64,000 bases of DNA, taken from Tragulus kanchil. Taxonomy: Eukaryota > Chordata > Mammalia > Artiodactyla > Tragulidae. The stretch spans positions 170,557,298 to 170,621,297 of the forward strand of contig JAIOJX010000030.1 of the NCBI GenBank assembly GCA_022376925.1, read 5' to 3'. Below, piece after piece: positions 10,216 to 22,344 of the stretch (positions within the stretch are counted from its first letter, which is position 1; each line of letters starts with the position of its first letter). The notes under the pieces are model-generated. The model saw only the letters and a list, made by a program, of their open reading frames with translations, ran no database searches and was not told where the DNA came from. A program made the position numbers and the translations under genes.

Positions 10216-11084
10216 GTCATGTTGGATCCCATTTTTCCGTTTGTTATTTTTCTGCTTAAAATTTCACCTTTCTTTCCATCAAATAAAATCTTTGCTACCC
10301 AGATTCATTAATATGGCTCACAGACATAGCAGGGCGGCTGTGGTTGGGGGCCCGAGAGGCCCCCTTCTCACCTTCAATCTCCAGCGTCTGGGAAGCCACT
10401 GAAACACAGCCAGGGGAGCCTGTCACTCGTGCTCTGAGAGATGGGCTGCCTCTCTAATAGACCATGAGACAGTCCTGGGAACTTTATGTGTCTTTTTTTT
10501 TTCCTTCAAAGAATTAAACCTTTGACCCAAACTTATTTTCTGAATGAGTATTCTTCGGAGTGAAACATGCGTGGAGACAAGCACCATAGAATGGTCTGTC
10601 TAGCGATTCTCTGAGAAGTTGGTATTTTTTCCTGTACTTTGGAGCAGAGTGGCCCTGAGGGCATCCAGATTTGGGGTTCCTGCCCTCTAGCCTGGTCCCC
10701 AAGCTGTAGGAGCATGAGGGATTTCCAGCTAACAGAAAGATGTGACTTGGACGTGGGCAGCTCATTTTTTTTAGGCCAAAAAAACTCAGTGTCATTTTAG
10801 TAAAAGTTTATTTTTGTCTCATGGTCAGGAATATCAGGCAGGGCTTTAAGGGGGCTGTGACAGAGGATGGGTCGTTCTGTGGGGAGACAGTGCAGTGAGG
10901 CACAGAGCCACAAGGTGTAGCCTCCGTGGTCACCGTCCAGGGTCCACATCCCACAGCTCGCCTGTGCTGGCCCAGATGTCTCCAGCTGTCAGATGGGAGC
11001 ACTGGCCCCCAGGACTGTGGGGCACACACGAACTGGGTGTAAGCCGTGCATGGCAAACGTGTTCTCAGATGACTGGGGCTGTTA

Positions 11085-11415
11085 ATCTGAGGGGGCCCAG
11101 GGAGAGGCCGATGTTGGGAGGAAGAGATTAGACCCTAAGCATTGGGGACGGAGCGTGGGGAGTGTTTAGGTCATGAGGTCAGAGCTGTCATGAATGGCAT
11201 CAGTGTCCTTATACAAGAGGCCCCAGGGGAAAGCCCTTGTCACATGAGCTTGAAGCTAGAACATGGCTGTCTGTGAACTCAGGAGACCCTCCGCACATGG
11301 ATATACTAATGCCTTGATCTTGGACTCGCTTTAGAACCACGAGGCATATGTTTCTTTTGTCTGTCAGTCACCCAGTCTGTGATACTCTGTTCTGGTAGCC
11401 CACACAGACTTAGAA
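11085..11415 (+). mobile_element. MaLR-like solo LTR, old
   Basis: The order of segments matches the family seen at 39005-39395: ggtcatgaggtc, cagtgtccttata, ccttgatcttggact, then cacccagtctgtgatac. It is strongly diverged. A duplicate lies at about 12160-12490 through false duplication 4. No internal viral genes are present. Confidence 0.5.
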
Positions 11416-11455
11416 GGCTGTCTAAACACAGAATCTGAGGCCATCTGATACCAGG

Positions 11456-11625
11456 CAGTGGTTTCCAAAAACCAGTCAGAGTATCTGGACCTGGCTGTAC
11501 TTAATGGCACCTAGCAAGTTTGTCCAAAATGCAGATTGCTCAGTCGCAGCCCTGGGTGTTCGGAGTATTGGTGGCTGAGATTCTGTAGTTTTAACCAGTG
11601 CCCCAAGGTGATTGTTATGAATGGT
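11456..11625. mobile_element. MER5-like hAT DNA transposon relic
   Basis: It runs from gcagtggtttccaaaa through aatgcagattgctcag and cagtgccccaaggtgatt, following the MER5 layout. The duplicate is at about 12531-12700. Confidence 0.55.
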
Positions 11626-12744
11626 CAGAACAGGACATGGACATTTGGAGTCAAAAGAACAGCTCAAATCAGATCTTTGAACCTAAAATTTTCATTTCTT
11701 AGCTCACTATGAGCTTGCCTTCTCTAACTCTGTGGCATCCAGATTTGGGGTTCCTGCCCTCTAGCCTGGTCCCCAAGCTGTAGGAGCATGAGGGATTTCC
11801 AGCTAACAGAAAGATGTGACTTGGACGTGGGCAGCTCATTTTTTTTAGGCCAAAAAAACTCAGTGTCATTTTAGTAAAAGTTTATTTTTGTCTCATGGTC
11901 AGGAATATCAGGCAGGGCTTTAAGGGGGCTGTGACAGAGGATGGGTCGTTCTGTGGGGAGACAGTGCAGTGAGGCACAGAGCCACAAGGTGTAGCCTCCG
12001 TGGTCACCGTCCAGGGTCCACATCCCACAGCTCGCCTGTGCTGGCCCAGATGTCTCCAGCTGTCAGATGGGAGCACTGGCCCCCAGGACTGTGGGGCACA
12101 CACGAACTGGGTGTAAGCCGTGCATGGCAAACGTGTTCTCAGATGACTGGGGCTGTTAATCTGAGGGGGCCCAGGGAGAGGCCGATGTTGGGAGGAAGAG
12201 ATTAGACCCTAAGCATTGGGGACGGAGCGTGGGGAGTGTTTAGGTCATGAGGTCAGAGCTGTCATGAATGGCATCAGTGTCCTTATACAAGAGGCCCCAG
12301 GGAACGCCCTTGTCACATGAGCTTGAAGCTAGAACATGGCTGTCTGTGAACTCAGGAGACCCTCCGCGCACATGGATATACTAATGCCTTGATCTTGGAC
12401 TCGCTTTAGAACCACGAGGCATATGTTTCTTTTGTCTGTCAGTCACCCAGTCTGTGATACTCTGTTCTGGTAGCCCACACAGACTTAGAAGGCTGTCTAA
12501 ACACAGAATCTGAGGCCATCTGATACCAGGCAGTGGTTTCCAAAAACCAGTCAGAGTATATGGACCTGGCTGTACTTAATGGCACCTAGCAAGTTTGTCC
12601 AAAATGCAGATTGCTCAGTCGCAGCCCTGGGTGTTCGGAGTATTGGTGGCTGAGATTCTGTAGTTTTAACCAGTGCCCCAAGGTGATTGTTATGAATGGT
12701 CAGAACAGGACATGGACATTTGGAGTCAAAAGAACAGCTCAAAT

Positions 12745-15029
12745 CAGATCTTTGAACCTAAAATTTTCATTTCTTAGCTCACTATGAGCTTGCCTTCTCT
12801 AACTCTGTGTCTTCACCTGTGAAGCTGGGAGAATTCCTGCCCTACCTCCCTGCTGGTTGTCTGAAGGCTCATATAAGACACCGAATGGAGAAGCACTTTG
12901 CAAAAGCCAAAGCACTGTGCACGTGGTCTTCGTATTAGGAGTGGAAGACAGCCTTCATTGTTTCCAAGGCTTCCTGCTGCCTTTGACTCTGCCCACCAGG
13001 GGGCAGCAGGTGCACACACATGACTCCTCAGACCGTTTCTTCTGCCCCAGCACGCGCCTTATCAGAATCTTGTGAGGGTCTCAGGCTCTGCAGTCCTTGG
13101 GCCATCTGGTCACCTCAGGGAACTCGAGGTGGCTCCAGAAGATTCCTTCAGAGCTATAGAATATCTTCCATTGTTTGTTGGCTCCGCTTGAAACTGCTTT
13201 CTCCTTCCAAAAAGAGACCATGGAAATCAGTAGTGGCACTTAGGAAGGCAGACTTGAGATGCCAGACTGGAAGTCAGGGCTGTAGGTCAACACATGAGCA
13301 CTTAAACCTAAGGGACCGGGGGAGCAGAGGCAGATCAGGCCCTTATCTTGCCCCGAGGACCCTTGGTCTTCAAGATAATGGTGAACATTTCGGGAGTGCT
13401 GCCCATGTGTCAGATGCTATTCATGGCTCCTGACATGTGTCATGTGATGTGAGGCCTGCACGGGAGGTATGAAACTGCCCTCCACTTGACAGAGGAGGGA
13501 CTGAGGCCCAGAGAAGTTAAATCCAAGTCCCACCCTCAGGGGAGAAGCAGGGGTCTGGGCTTGTGGACATGGGTGGTCTGGCTCCAGAGCCCATGCTCTG
13601 TCTGGTTGGGTGGGGGAGACAGTTGGGATCATGACAGTGATCATGGCCGATGGGAGGCTCACGTCTTTGTCACTTCTTGTCCCCACGCCGGCTGCCGTTG
13701 CCTCCTGGCCGAGGCCAGGTCTTCATCCTGTGACGGCGGGCAGCTCAGGTGCTCGTTGCTTCCCCTTCACCCACTCCCTGGGTGCCCAGTGGCCCTTCCT
13801 GGTGGTGCCCTGGGCTCCTGGAAGAATCCAGAGGGGAGATACTGTACTTCCTCTGTGTTTCTTTCCAATGTCCCTGACACCTTTTTGCCCAGATCTTTGA
13901 ACCTAAAATTTTCATTTCTTAGCTCACTATGAGCTTGCCTTCTCTAACTCTGTGTCTTCACCTGTGAAGCTGGGAGAATTCCTGCCCTACCTCCCTGCTG
14001 GTTGTCTGAAGGCTCATATAAGACACCGAATGGAGAAGCACTTTGCAAAAGCCAAAGCACTGTGCACGTGGTCTTCGTATTAGGAGTGGAAGACAGCCTT
14101 CATTGTTTCCAAGGCTTCCTGCTGCCTTTGACTCTGCCCACCAGGGGGCAGCAGGTGCACACACATGACTCCTCAGACCGTTTCTTCTGCCCCAGCACGC
14201 GCCTTATCAGAATCTTGTGAGGGTCTCAGGCTCTGCAGTCCTTGGGCCATCTGGTCACCTCAGGGAACTCGAGGTGGCTCCAGAAGATTCCTTCAGAGCT
14301 ATAGAATATCTTCCATTGTTTGTTGGCTCCGCTTGAAACTGCTTTCTCCTTCCAAAAAGAGACCATGGAAATCAGTAGTGGCACTTAGGAAGGCAGACTT
14401 GAGATGCCAGACTGGAAGTCAGGGCTGTAGGTCAACACATGAGCACTTAAACCTAAGGGACCGGGGGAGCAGAGGCAGATCAGGCCCTTATCTTGCCCCG
14501 AGGACCCTTGGTCTTCAAGATAATGGTGAACATTTCGGGAGTGCTGCCCATGTGTCAGATGCTATTCATGGCTCCTGACATGTGTCATGTGATGTGAGGC
14601 CTGCACGGGAGGTATGAAACTGCCCTCCACTTGACAGAGGAGGGACTGAGGCCCAGAGAAGTTAAATCCAAGTCCCACCCTCAGGGGAGAAGCAGGGGTC
14701 TGGGCTTGTGGACATGGGTGGTCTGGCTCCAGAGCCCATGCTCTGTCTGGTTGGGTGGGGGAGACAGTTGGGATCATGACAGTGATCATGACGCGATGGG
14801 AGGCTCACGTCTTTGTCACTTCTTGTCCCCACGCCGGCTGCCGTTGCCTCCTGGCCGAGGCCAGGTCTTCATCCTGTGACGGCGGGCAGCTCAGGTGCTC
14901 GTTGCTTCCCCTTCACCCACTCCCTGGGTGCCCAGTGGCCCTTCCTGGTGGTGCCCTGGGCTCCTGGAAGAATCCAGAGGGGAGATACTGTACTTCCTCT
15001 GTGTTTCTTTCCAATGTCCCCTGACACCT
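12745..15029. repeat. False tandem duplication 5 (copies 12745-13889 and 13890-15029)
   Basis: The offset is 1145 bp. The copies are almost identical apart from an indel near 13645/14790 and one lost C near 13870 at the end of copy A. The start of the unit also closes duplication 4, giving a third copy near 11670. Confidence 0.9.
13440..13600 (-). mobile_element. MIR relic, antisense
   Basis: Contains the antisense MIR phrase ggactgaggcccagagaagt, followed by a decayed core. It is duplicated at about 14585-14745. Confidence 0.6.
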
Positions 15030-15449
15030 GGTAGAAATGTAAGCATTTCACCCGAGGGGCTCATGGCCAGACATGCAGGAGACCCAGCCCAGGGTCTGGA
15101 CTTCCTTCTGTCCCCACCTCCGTCTGTCTGTCCCCACCTCCGTCAAAACCTCTGTTGGATTCATCTCGTCTGGCCTTGGCAGGTGCTGTGACTCTGCCCA
15201 GTTCCTGTTCTGCATTTTTACTGATTGCCACCGGAACTAGTTATGACAAATATTTAAGACTTTACTAAGTTTATCCCATGCTTTTAGCTGGACCCTAAAT
15301 CTTGTCAACAATTTTAGAAAGGAGGGACTTTTTTTTTTTGCCTTTAACATTATTTAATTAATCTTCCAACAGTTATTATTGATTATTTAAGGTTTTCCTA
15401 AGCTGTGATATGTTGTTAAAGTTCCCTTATTTAAAATCTTAACTTTGAC
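15030..15449. other. No gene; unique non-coding sequence
   Basis: Only a T10 run at about 15330 and AT-rich sequence are visible; no conserved reading frame or recognisable repeat. Confidence 0.6.
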
Positions 15450-16185
15450 TTTGTTATTATTATTTTTACTGAAGTATAGTTGATTTACAGCATCACATTA
15501 GTTTCAGATGTATAGCAAAGTGATTCAGTTATGCATATACATCTATCTATTCTTTTTCATATTCTTCCTTCATAGGTTGTCGCAAGATACTGAGTAGAGT
15601 TCTCCATGCTATACAGCAGGTCCTTGTTGATTATCTATTTTATATATTAAATACTGTCATGTGTATATGTTAACCTCAAACTCGTAATTTATTCCCTCCC
15701 TACTTCCCTCTTTGGTAGCTGTAGATTTGCTTTCCACATCTGAGTTTATTTATGTTTTGTATGTAAGTTCATTTTTAAGATTCCAAGCATCAGTGGTATT
15801 GTATGATATTAGTCTTTCCCTGTCCGACTTACTTTGCTTAGTATGATCCTCTCTGGGTTGTCGACGTTGCTGCAAATGGTCTTATTCCCTCTTCTTTATG
15901 GTTGAGTAATATTCCGTATAAATACACACCACATCCTCTGTATTCATTCATCTGCCAGTGGACATTGAGGCTGCTTCCACATCTTCGCTAGTGTAAATAG
16001 TGCTGCTGTGAACAATGGGGTGCGTGTATCTCTTTCACTTAGAGTTTTTGTCTTTTCTGGATACATGCCCAGGAGTGGGATTGCTGGATTATATGGTAGT
16101 TGTATTTTTGTTTTGTTTGTTTTTGAGGAACCTTTATACTGTTCTCCATAGTGGCTGTATTAATTTATATTCCCACCAACTGGGT
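15450..16185 (-). mobile_element. L1 3' portion, antisense, old
   Basis: Antisense L1 ORF2/3' sequence: ttactgaagtatagttgatt, then ctatacagcaggtccttgtt, gagtaatattccgtat and gtgaacaatggggtgcg. The order matches an L1 read backwards, with the 3' end at the left. The reading frame is destroyed. The stretch between 15030 and 15449 shows only AT-rich sequence. Confidence 0.8.
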
Positions 16186-16204
16186 AGGAGGGTTTCCCTT
16201 TTCT

Positions 16205-16345
16205 CTACAAGGAGCAACTTTTTTTATCCCCATCTTACAGATGAGCAGATAGAGGCACAGAGATTTAAATCATCACCCATAGTCAAAAAATAGGCAAGCG
16301 TGGGATCAGGCTGTGTGTCTTTAAATCCTGGATGCACATGCAGTG
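16205..16345 (-). mobile_element. MIR relic, antisense
   Basis: Contains ccatcttacagatgagcaga and gaggcacagagattt, the antisense MIR 3' pattern, immediately after the L1 fragment. Confidence 0.6.
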
Positions 16346-16987
16346 TGCCGGTATGGATGGTGTGCATCTATCTGTGTGTGTGAGATAGGGCGAGGCCCCG
16401 GCACTCCCATGGACGAATGTGCGGAGTAGCTGAGTGCTGGGTGTTGGAATGAGCTGCTTTGTGAGGCCTGGATCCAGGGCTTTGGATCTATCCCGTGGAA
16501 ACCTGGATCCAGAACTCAGAATGGCTGCTTGCCTTAGGAAAATCTGGGTGTCATTCCAAGAAGGGGCTGGGGAATCAACACAGCAAAGCAGCCAACATCC
16601 AGGGCAGGATTTGTGTACACGCTGGACACGAGGCACCCTCAGCCAACCTCCTTCCCCCAGAGACAGTATGCTTGCGCCTGTCCAGTGTCACCCGTGAACC
16701 TGATAGAGGCCCGGGGTGCAGACTGTCCTCCGAGGATGCAGGGGCTGGGCTGGAGCCGCTCCATCTACACCAGCCTACAATTGATCGTAACAGAGGAAAG
16801 TCAGTCTCCCAACTTTCCTTCCTACCTGCTGTGGACAGTGTCCACTGATGGTCGCCCTGCCTCCCAGGAGGGAGATGGCTCAGGAAGATGAAGGGCCAGT
16901 CTCTTCAGAGGGGCACACGCTGCCCTCAGATGGGGCATAAAGCAGCCTCCTCGATTAGAGTGAATGCAGGCAAGCTGGGCTGTGCGT

Positions 16988-19147
16988 CAGTGTGGTGTAG
17001 GAATGGGCGGACCTGGGCAGGGGGCTCCTGGGCGGTGGCTGTTGGGGGATGCGAGGGAACGTGGATCCAGACCAGATTTGATGACGCCAACATGAAAACC
17101 TCCCCGGCTCAAAGCATTTGCTTAGAGGGCTTTCTCAGAGTTGGATTCCTTAGCGTTGCCTCAGGCCGGGTAGCTGACGATACAGCAAATGATCCGTGAA
17201 GGGATGGGATTTGTACTGATAGACACATGTTTATTCAGATCAATTAGGGAACATTAATTTTTGCAACACTCCCCAAACAAGGCTCTGCAGCTAATGAGGA
17301 GTCTGAACTCACAGCACAAATGACAGAAGCGTGAAGCAAGAGGAGAAGATGATGTGCCCGTTTGCCTCTTGGGGAGGGCGTTGTATGGCCTGAAAGACAG
17401 GCGTGATGACTCCTTGGGCCAGAGGGCAGGATGCTCTGTGAATTGCTGTGCATCCTGAAGGAGGGAGAGGTGTGCAGTTGGGGACTGAAGTTGGGGAGGG
17501 CGTGACTGGCTTCCAAAGCTGACCTCCAGGCAGAGGATGGGCGGGAGGGGGGAGAGAAATAGCCCTGGGGGAGGAGAGAGAGGGCCTGAGAATCTGGGCA
17601 ACCAGGCGGGTAGCTTCTCAAGGGAAGTTCGGGGTGCTGGGTGATGTGGGGCTCCCACCCCTGTGAAGACAGGAGTCGCCAGTAAAGATTATTAAGAAAT
17701 CCCCCAGTGCTTGGTGGGTGGCATCTCTTCTCTTCGCTCCCCTCCCTGTGCAAAGCTGTCCTGCATGGGCTTCTTGCCCCCTGGCTTCCCTTGGGTTGTG
17801 GCAGCAGGGAGCTTTGCTTTCAGCCAGTGGGGCGCCCCCATTTACATCTGGTCAGGACCCTGGGGAAGGAGGAGAACAGTGGTCAGGGGGGATTTTTGTT
17901 CTCCTGTACCCCCATCACCTTGGGTGTGCTGTGTTAGTGTCAAGGAAGCACACGATCGCTTAGGGTGTTTCTGCACCCTGCCCACACTTTTGCAAAATGT
18001 CCTATCTATTAAATGTTCCTAAATGATGCTAATTTGAGCATGCTGGCTGTTTCCTGCCGGACAGGGGCTCCAGTGTGGTGTAGGAATGGGCGGACCTGGG
18101 CAGGGGGCTCCTGGGCGGTGGCTGTTGGGGGATGCGAGGGAACGTGGATCCAGACCAGATTTGATGACGCCAACATGAAAACCTCCCCGGCTCAAAGCAT
18201 TTGCTTAGAGGGCTTTCTCAGAGTTGGATTCCTTAGCGTTGCCTCAGGCCGGGTAGCTGACGATACAGCAAATGATCCGTGAAGGGATGGGATTTGTACT
18301 GATAGACACATGTTTATTCAGATCAATTAGGGAACATTAATTTTTGCAACACTCCCCAAACAAGGCTCTGCAGCTAATGAGGAGTCTGAACTCACAGCAC
18401 AAATGACAGAAGCGTGAAGCAAGAGGAGAAGATGATGTGCCCGTTTGCCTCTTGGGGAGGGCGTTGTATGGCCTGAAAGACAGGCGTGATGACTCCTTGG
18501 GCCAGAGGGCAGGATGCTCTGTGAATTGCTGTGCATCCTGAAGGAGGGAGAGGTGTGCAGTTGGGGACTGAAGTTGGGGAGGGCGTGACTGGCTTCCAAA
18601 GCTGACCTCCAGGCAGAGGATGGGCGGGAGGGAGGGAGAGAAATAGCCCTGCGGAGAGGAGAGAGAGGGGCCTGAGAATCTGGGCAACCAGGCGGGTAGC
18701 TTCTCAAGGGAAGTTCGGGGTGCTGGGTGATGTGGGCCTCCCACCCCTGTGAAGACAGGAGTCGCCAGTAAAGATTATTAAGAAATCCCCCAGTGCTTGG
18801 TGGGTGGCATCTCTTCTCTTCGCTCCCCTCCCTGTGCAAAGCTGTCCTGCATGGGCTTCTTGCCCCCTGGCTTCCCTTGGGTTGTGGCAGCAGGGAGCTT
18901 TGCTTTCAGCCAGTGGGGCGCCCCCATTTACATCTGGTCAGGACCCTGGGGAAGGAGGAGAACAGTGGTCAGGGGGGATTTTTGTTCTCCTGTACCCCCA
19001 TCACCTTGGGTGTGCTGTGTTAGTGTCAAGGAAGCACACGATCGCTTAGGGTGTTTCTGCACCCTGCCCACACTTTTGCAAAATGTCCCTCTATTAAATG
19101 TTCCTAAATGATGCTAATTTGAGCATGCTGGCTGTTTCCTGCCGGAC
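16988..19147. repeat. False tandem duplication 6 (copies 16988-18070 and 18071-19147)
   Basis: The offset is 1083-1086 bp. Differences cluster in a G/A-rich run near 17550/18635 and near 18000/19085. No repeat element or gene is recognised inside the unit. Confidence 0.9.
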
Positions 19148-19567
19148 TCTGACCAGCCCACGTAGGATGAGTAACCTGCATCGAGTTCCCTCAGACGAGG
19201 AAAGAGCTGACTTTGATTACAGCAGACACGTGCAGAAACTCGCCAGGGATGTTCCTGGCAGCCCGGCTGCTTCTCATGGCCGTGATCACTTGGAAATGTG
19301 AGTCAGAATATCAGAGTTGCTCCACGAGGTCACCCAGGCTGGGACCCCTTCAGCCATCATGGAGTGGCCCTCCTTCCGTCGAGGCTGGAAACAGCCAGAG
19401 TCTTAAGACACAGAGGGTGGGGACTTGGAGTTTGCTGGGTGTGGTCCTTTCACGGTGCGGGGAACTGAGGCTCTCAGTGGTTCGGCTACACATCAAGTAG
19501 AAGGCAGCATTGAAGGAGCTGGAGTGAACACAGGAGGCATCAGATGTAAATTCAGAATGGGACTGCT

Positions 19568-19690
19568 GGAAATTCCCCGGAGGGCCAGTGGTTAGGGCTC
19601 CGTGCTTTCGCTGTGGAGGGCCTGGGTTTGATCTTTGTTCAGAGAACTAAGATCCCACAAAGCTTTGTGGTAAAACAAAACAACGACAAA
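19568..19690 (+). mobile_element. tRNA-derived SINE (CHR-like)
   Basis: Starts ggaaattccccggagggcca, a diverged form of the 'cttccctggtggtcca' head. It continues gtggttagggctccgtgctt, gggtttgatctttg and aactaagatcccaca, then an A-rich tail. Confidence 0.75.
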
Positions 19691-20159
19691 AATGCCCTGG
19701 CTGCCCTCCACTCCTCCTGCCCCCAAACCCAGAGTTGGGCCTCTGGGTGGAGAAGGGGCCCAGCCGGGGCATTTACAGGGCTTGCCGGGCAGGGCAGTTC
19801 ACAGGGCTCTGGGGTGCTGAGACTGAAGATGTGCTCCTCCATTTTTCTGATTATTTTCAGATTCATTGTAGGCTGTTTGTAAACAATGGTGTAAAATAGA
19901 AAGCATTCAGGATCTTACCATCTAGGCATAACTTCGTTACTATTTCAGTTTTTTTCTTTACAGGCTTTTTTCTTCCACAGAGTAGTTTTTCTCTTCTTAC
20001 AGATTGCATTCTACCTCTTTCTCTTCACCTTATGAACCAGCATTATGAATAAACATGATTTTTTAAACTTTCTATTTTTAAATATCATATAAACCACAAA
20101 AAGTTGTTTACATAACTTTTCCTATGACAAGGGGCACCTAATTTTTCTTCTTTCTTTTT

Positions 20160-20405
20160 CTGTTATTGTAAAGATATATTATATATACACACACACACAT
20201 ATATAATATCTTGACATCTACCTATAAACACACATATATATAATATATATCTATATACATGTATAATGATGTCTTTATATCTATATATACATGTGTAGTA
20301 TATTGTTCAATATATAGTAAATATTGAGTATAAAATATATATTGAATATACAGTATATTGCATATGTAGTATATGCTGTTTAATACACATATATGTACGT
20401 ATCTT
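20160..20405. repeat. AT/CA microsatellite cluster
   Basis: About 240 bases of interlaced (TA)n, (CA)n and TATATG units, low complexity, directly upstream of a nested SINE-L1 block. Confidence 0.85.
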
Positions 20406-20490
20406 TTGATGTCATAGTTCTACTTTTAAATTCTGAATGAAGGTAGTCATCTGAGATAAACACAAAAATGTGAGTACAAAGTTTGTGTGC

Positions 20491-20712
20491 GGGCTTCCCT
20501 GGTGGTCCAGTGGGTCAAGAGTCGGCCTTGCAGTGCAAGGGACACCGGTCTGATTCCTGGCTGAGGAAGATCCCACGTGCCACCCAGTGGCTGGACTGAT
20601 GTGTCCAAGTACAAGCCAGTGCTCTGGAGTGCATGGGCCCAGAGCTGGTGCTCTGCAGTGAGAGAGGCCACTGCAATGGGAGGCCCACACAGGCCGAAGA
20701 ATAAAGATGGAT
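20491..20712 (+). mobile_element. tRNA-derived SINE, short subfamily, 5' part (split by L1)
   Basis: Starts gggcttccctggtggtccag and runs through cagtgctctggagtgcatgg to aataaagatggat, where an L1 interrupts it. The rest of its tail is at 22298-22344. The whole SINE has a 13-bp target-site duplication with one mismatch (aaagtttgtgtgc at 20478-20490, aaagtttgtatgc at 22345-22357). Confidence 0.9.
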
Positions 20713-22287
20713 AAAGCAATCCTGAGAAAGAAAAACGGAGCTGGAGGAATCAGCCTCCCTAACTTCAGACTCTACTACAAAGCAACAGTCCTCAAGACAG
20801 TATGGTACTGGCACAAAAACAGAACTATAGACCAATGGAACAAGATAGAGAACCTAGAGATAAACCCACGCACCTATGGGTACTTTATTTTTGGCAAAGG
20901 AGGCGAAACTATAAAATGGGACAAAGACAGCCTCTTCAACAAGTGGTGTTGGGAAAATTGGACAGCTACATGCAAAAAAATGAAGTTGGAACATTCCCTG
21001 ACACCATACACAAAGATCAACTCAAAATGGATTAAAGATTTAAATGTAAGACCAGATACCATCAAACTCTTAGAGGAGAATATAGGCAAAACCCTCAAGG
21101 ACATCAATCAAAGCAAGATCTTCTCTGACCCACCAACTAAAATAGCAGAACTGCAAAGAAAAATGAACACGTGGGACCTCATGAAACTTAAAAGCTTTTG
21201 TACAGCAAAAGAAATTACAAAAAAGCTCAACAGACACCCCAGTGGGAGAAAATCATAGCAAATGAAACAACAGACAAAGAATTAATCTCCAAAATCTACA
21301 AGCAACTCAGACAACTCAGCACTGGAAAAACGAACAACCCAATCAAAAAATGGGAAAAAATCTAAAGAGACACCTCTCCAAAGAGGACATACAGATGGCC
21401 CAAAAGCACATGAAACGATGCTCAACCTCGCTTATTATTAGAGAAATGCAAATTAAAACTGCAATGAAATATCACCTCACACCCGTCAGAATGGCCATCA
21501 TCAAAAAATCTGCAGACAATAAATGCTGGAGAGGGTGCGGAGAAAAGGGAACCCTCTTGCATTGCTGGTGGGAATGTAAATTGATACAGCCTCTATGGAA
21601 GACAGTATGGAGATTTCTTCAATAACTAAAAATAGAAGCACCCTATGACCCAGCAATCCCACTATTAGGCTTACATCCTGATGAAATCAAAACTGAAAGA
21701 AGCACCTATACCCTAATGTTCATTGCAGCTCTCTATACAATAGCCAGAACATGGAAGCAACCTAGATGTCCATCGATGAGTGAATGGATACAGAAGCTCT
21801 GGTACATATATACAATGGAATACTACTCAGCTGTTAAAAGAAATGCAGAAGACTCAGTCCTAATGAGGTGGCTGGCTCTAGAACCTATCATAAAAAGTGA
21901 AGTAAGTGAAAAAGAGAAAGACAAATACAGTATACTAACACACATATATGGAATCTAGTAGGACGGTCTTGATAACACATGCAGTGAACTCATGGAAAAA
22001 CAGACAGAGCACAGACATAGGGACATTGTGGGGAAGAAATAGGGAGGGGGAGGCATGGAGGGAGTAACATGGAAACGTATACTGTCATGTGTGGAAGAGG
22101 TAGCTAGTGTCATTGTGCTAAGGGAATAGGAGTGCTTACAATGGCATGGGGCGATGGTCTGGAGAGGTGGGATGGGGGAAACTAGGGAGGTGGGGACCAT
22201 GGATGTGCATATGACTGATCTGGGTGCATACATGTCTGTGAACAACAAAACTCTGTAAAACCTTTAAAATAAAGAATAATAATAAAA
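20713..22287 (+). mobile_element. 5'-truncated L1 inserted inside a SINE tail
   Basis: This L1 keeps only the end of ORF2 and the 3' UTR. The first open stretch (about 20713-21255) encodes typical ORF2p C-terminal sequence such as [13 protein letters not shown] and [12 protein letters not shown]. Small deletions and frame changes follow, and the last piece (21716-21958) contains MFIAALYTIARTWKQPRCPS. The reverse transcriptase core lies upstream of the truncation, so the copy cannot be active. The 3' UTR carries G-rich stretches and ends in AATAAA-like and A-rich sequence. The target-site duplication aaagatggat is at 20703-20712 and 22288-22297. The 3' UTR is unlike the cattle L1_BT 3' end as I remember it. 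Confidence 0.92.
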
Positions 22288-22297
22288 AAAGATGGAT

Positions 22298-22344
22298 GAA
22301 AATAAATAAATAAAAAACCAATAAAAGAGGCCAAAATTAAAAAA
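22298..22344 (+). mobile_element. tRNA-derived SINE, 3' tail (continuation of 20491-20712)
   Basis: The tail gaaaataaataaataaaaaa followed by ccaataaaagaggccaaaat is the same as in the SINE at 59225-59504, which shows that the L1 between 20713 and 22287 was inserted later. The last bases repeat at about 23449-23467 through false duplication 7. Confidence 0.88.

Larger units (their letters stand above)
10660..12809. repeat. False tandem duplication 4 (copies 10660-11734 and 11735-12809)
   Basis: The offset is 1074-1075 bp with only a handful of differences (for example ccgcacatgg against ccgcgcacatgg). The unit contains a MaLR-like LTR and a MER5-like element, both therefore counted twice. 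Confidence 0.9.

Noticed and set aside
17244..17753. A 169-codon minus-strand open reading frame, repeated at 18327-18839
   Set aside because: The product is rich in Pro, Ser and Leu without any recognisable domain, and the repeat is explained by false duplication 6.
20707..21258. A 183-codon open reading frame on the plus strand
   Set aside because: It is the C-terminal part of L1 ORF2 in a 5'-truncated copy, not a host gene.
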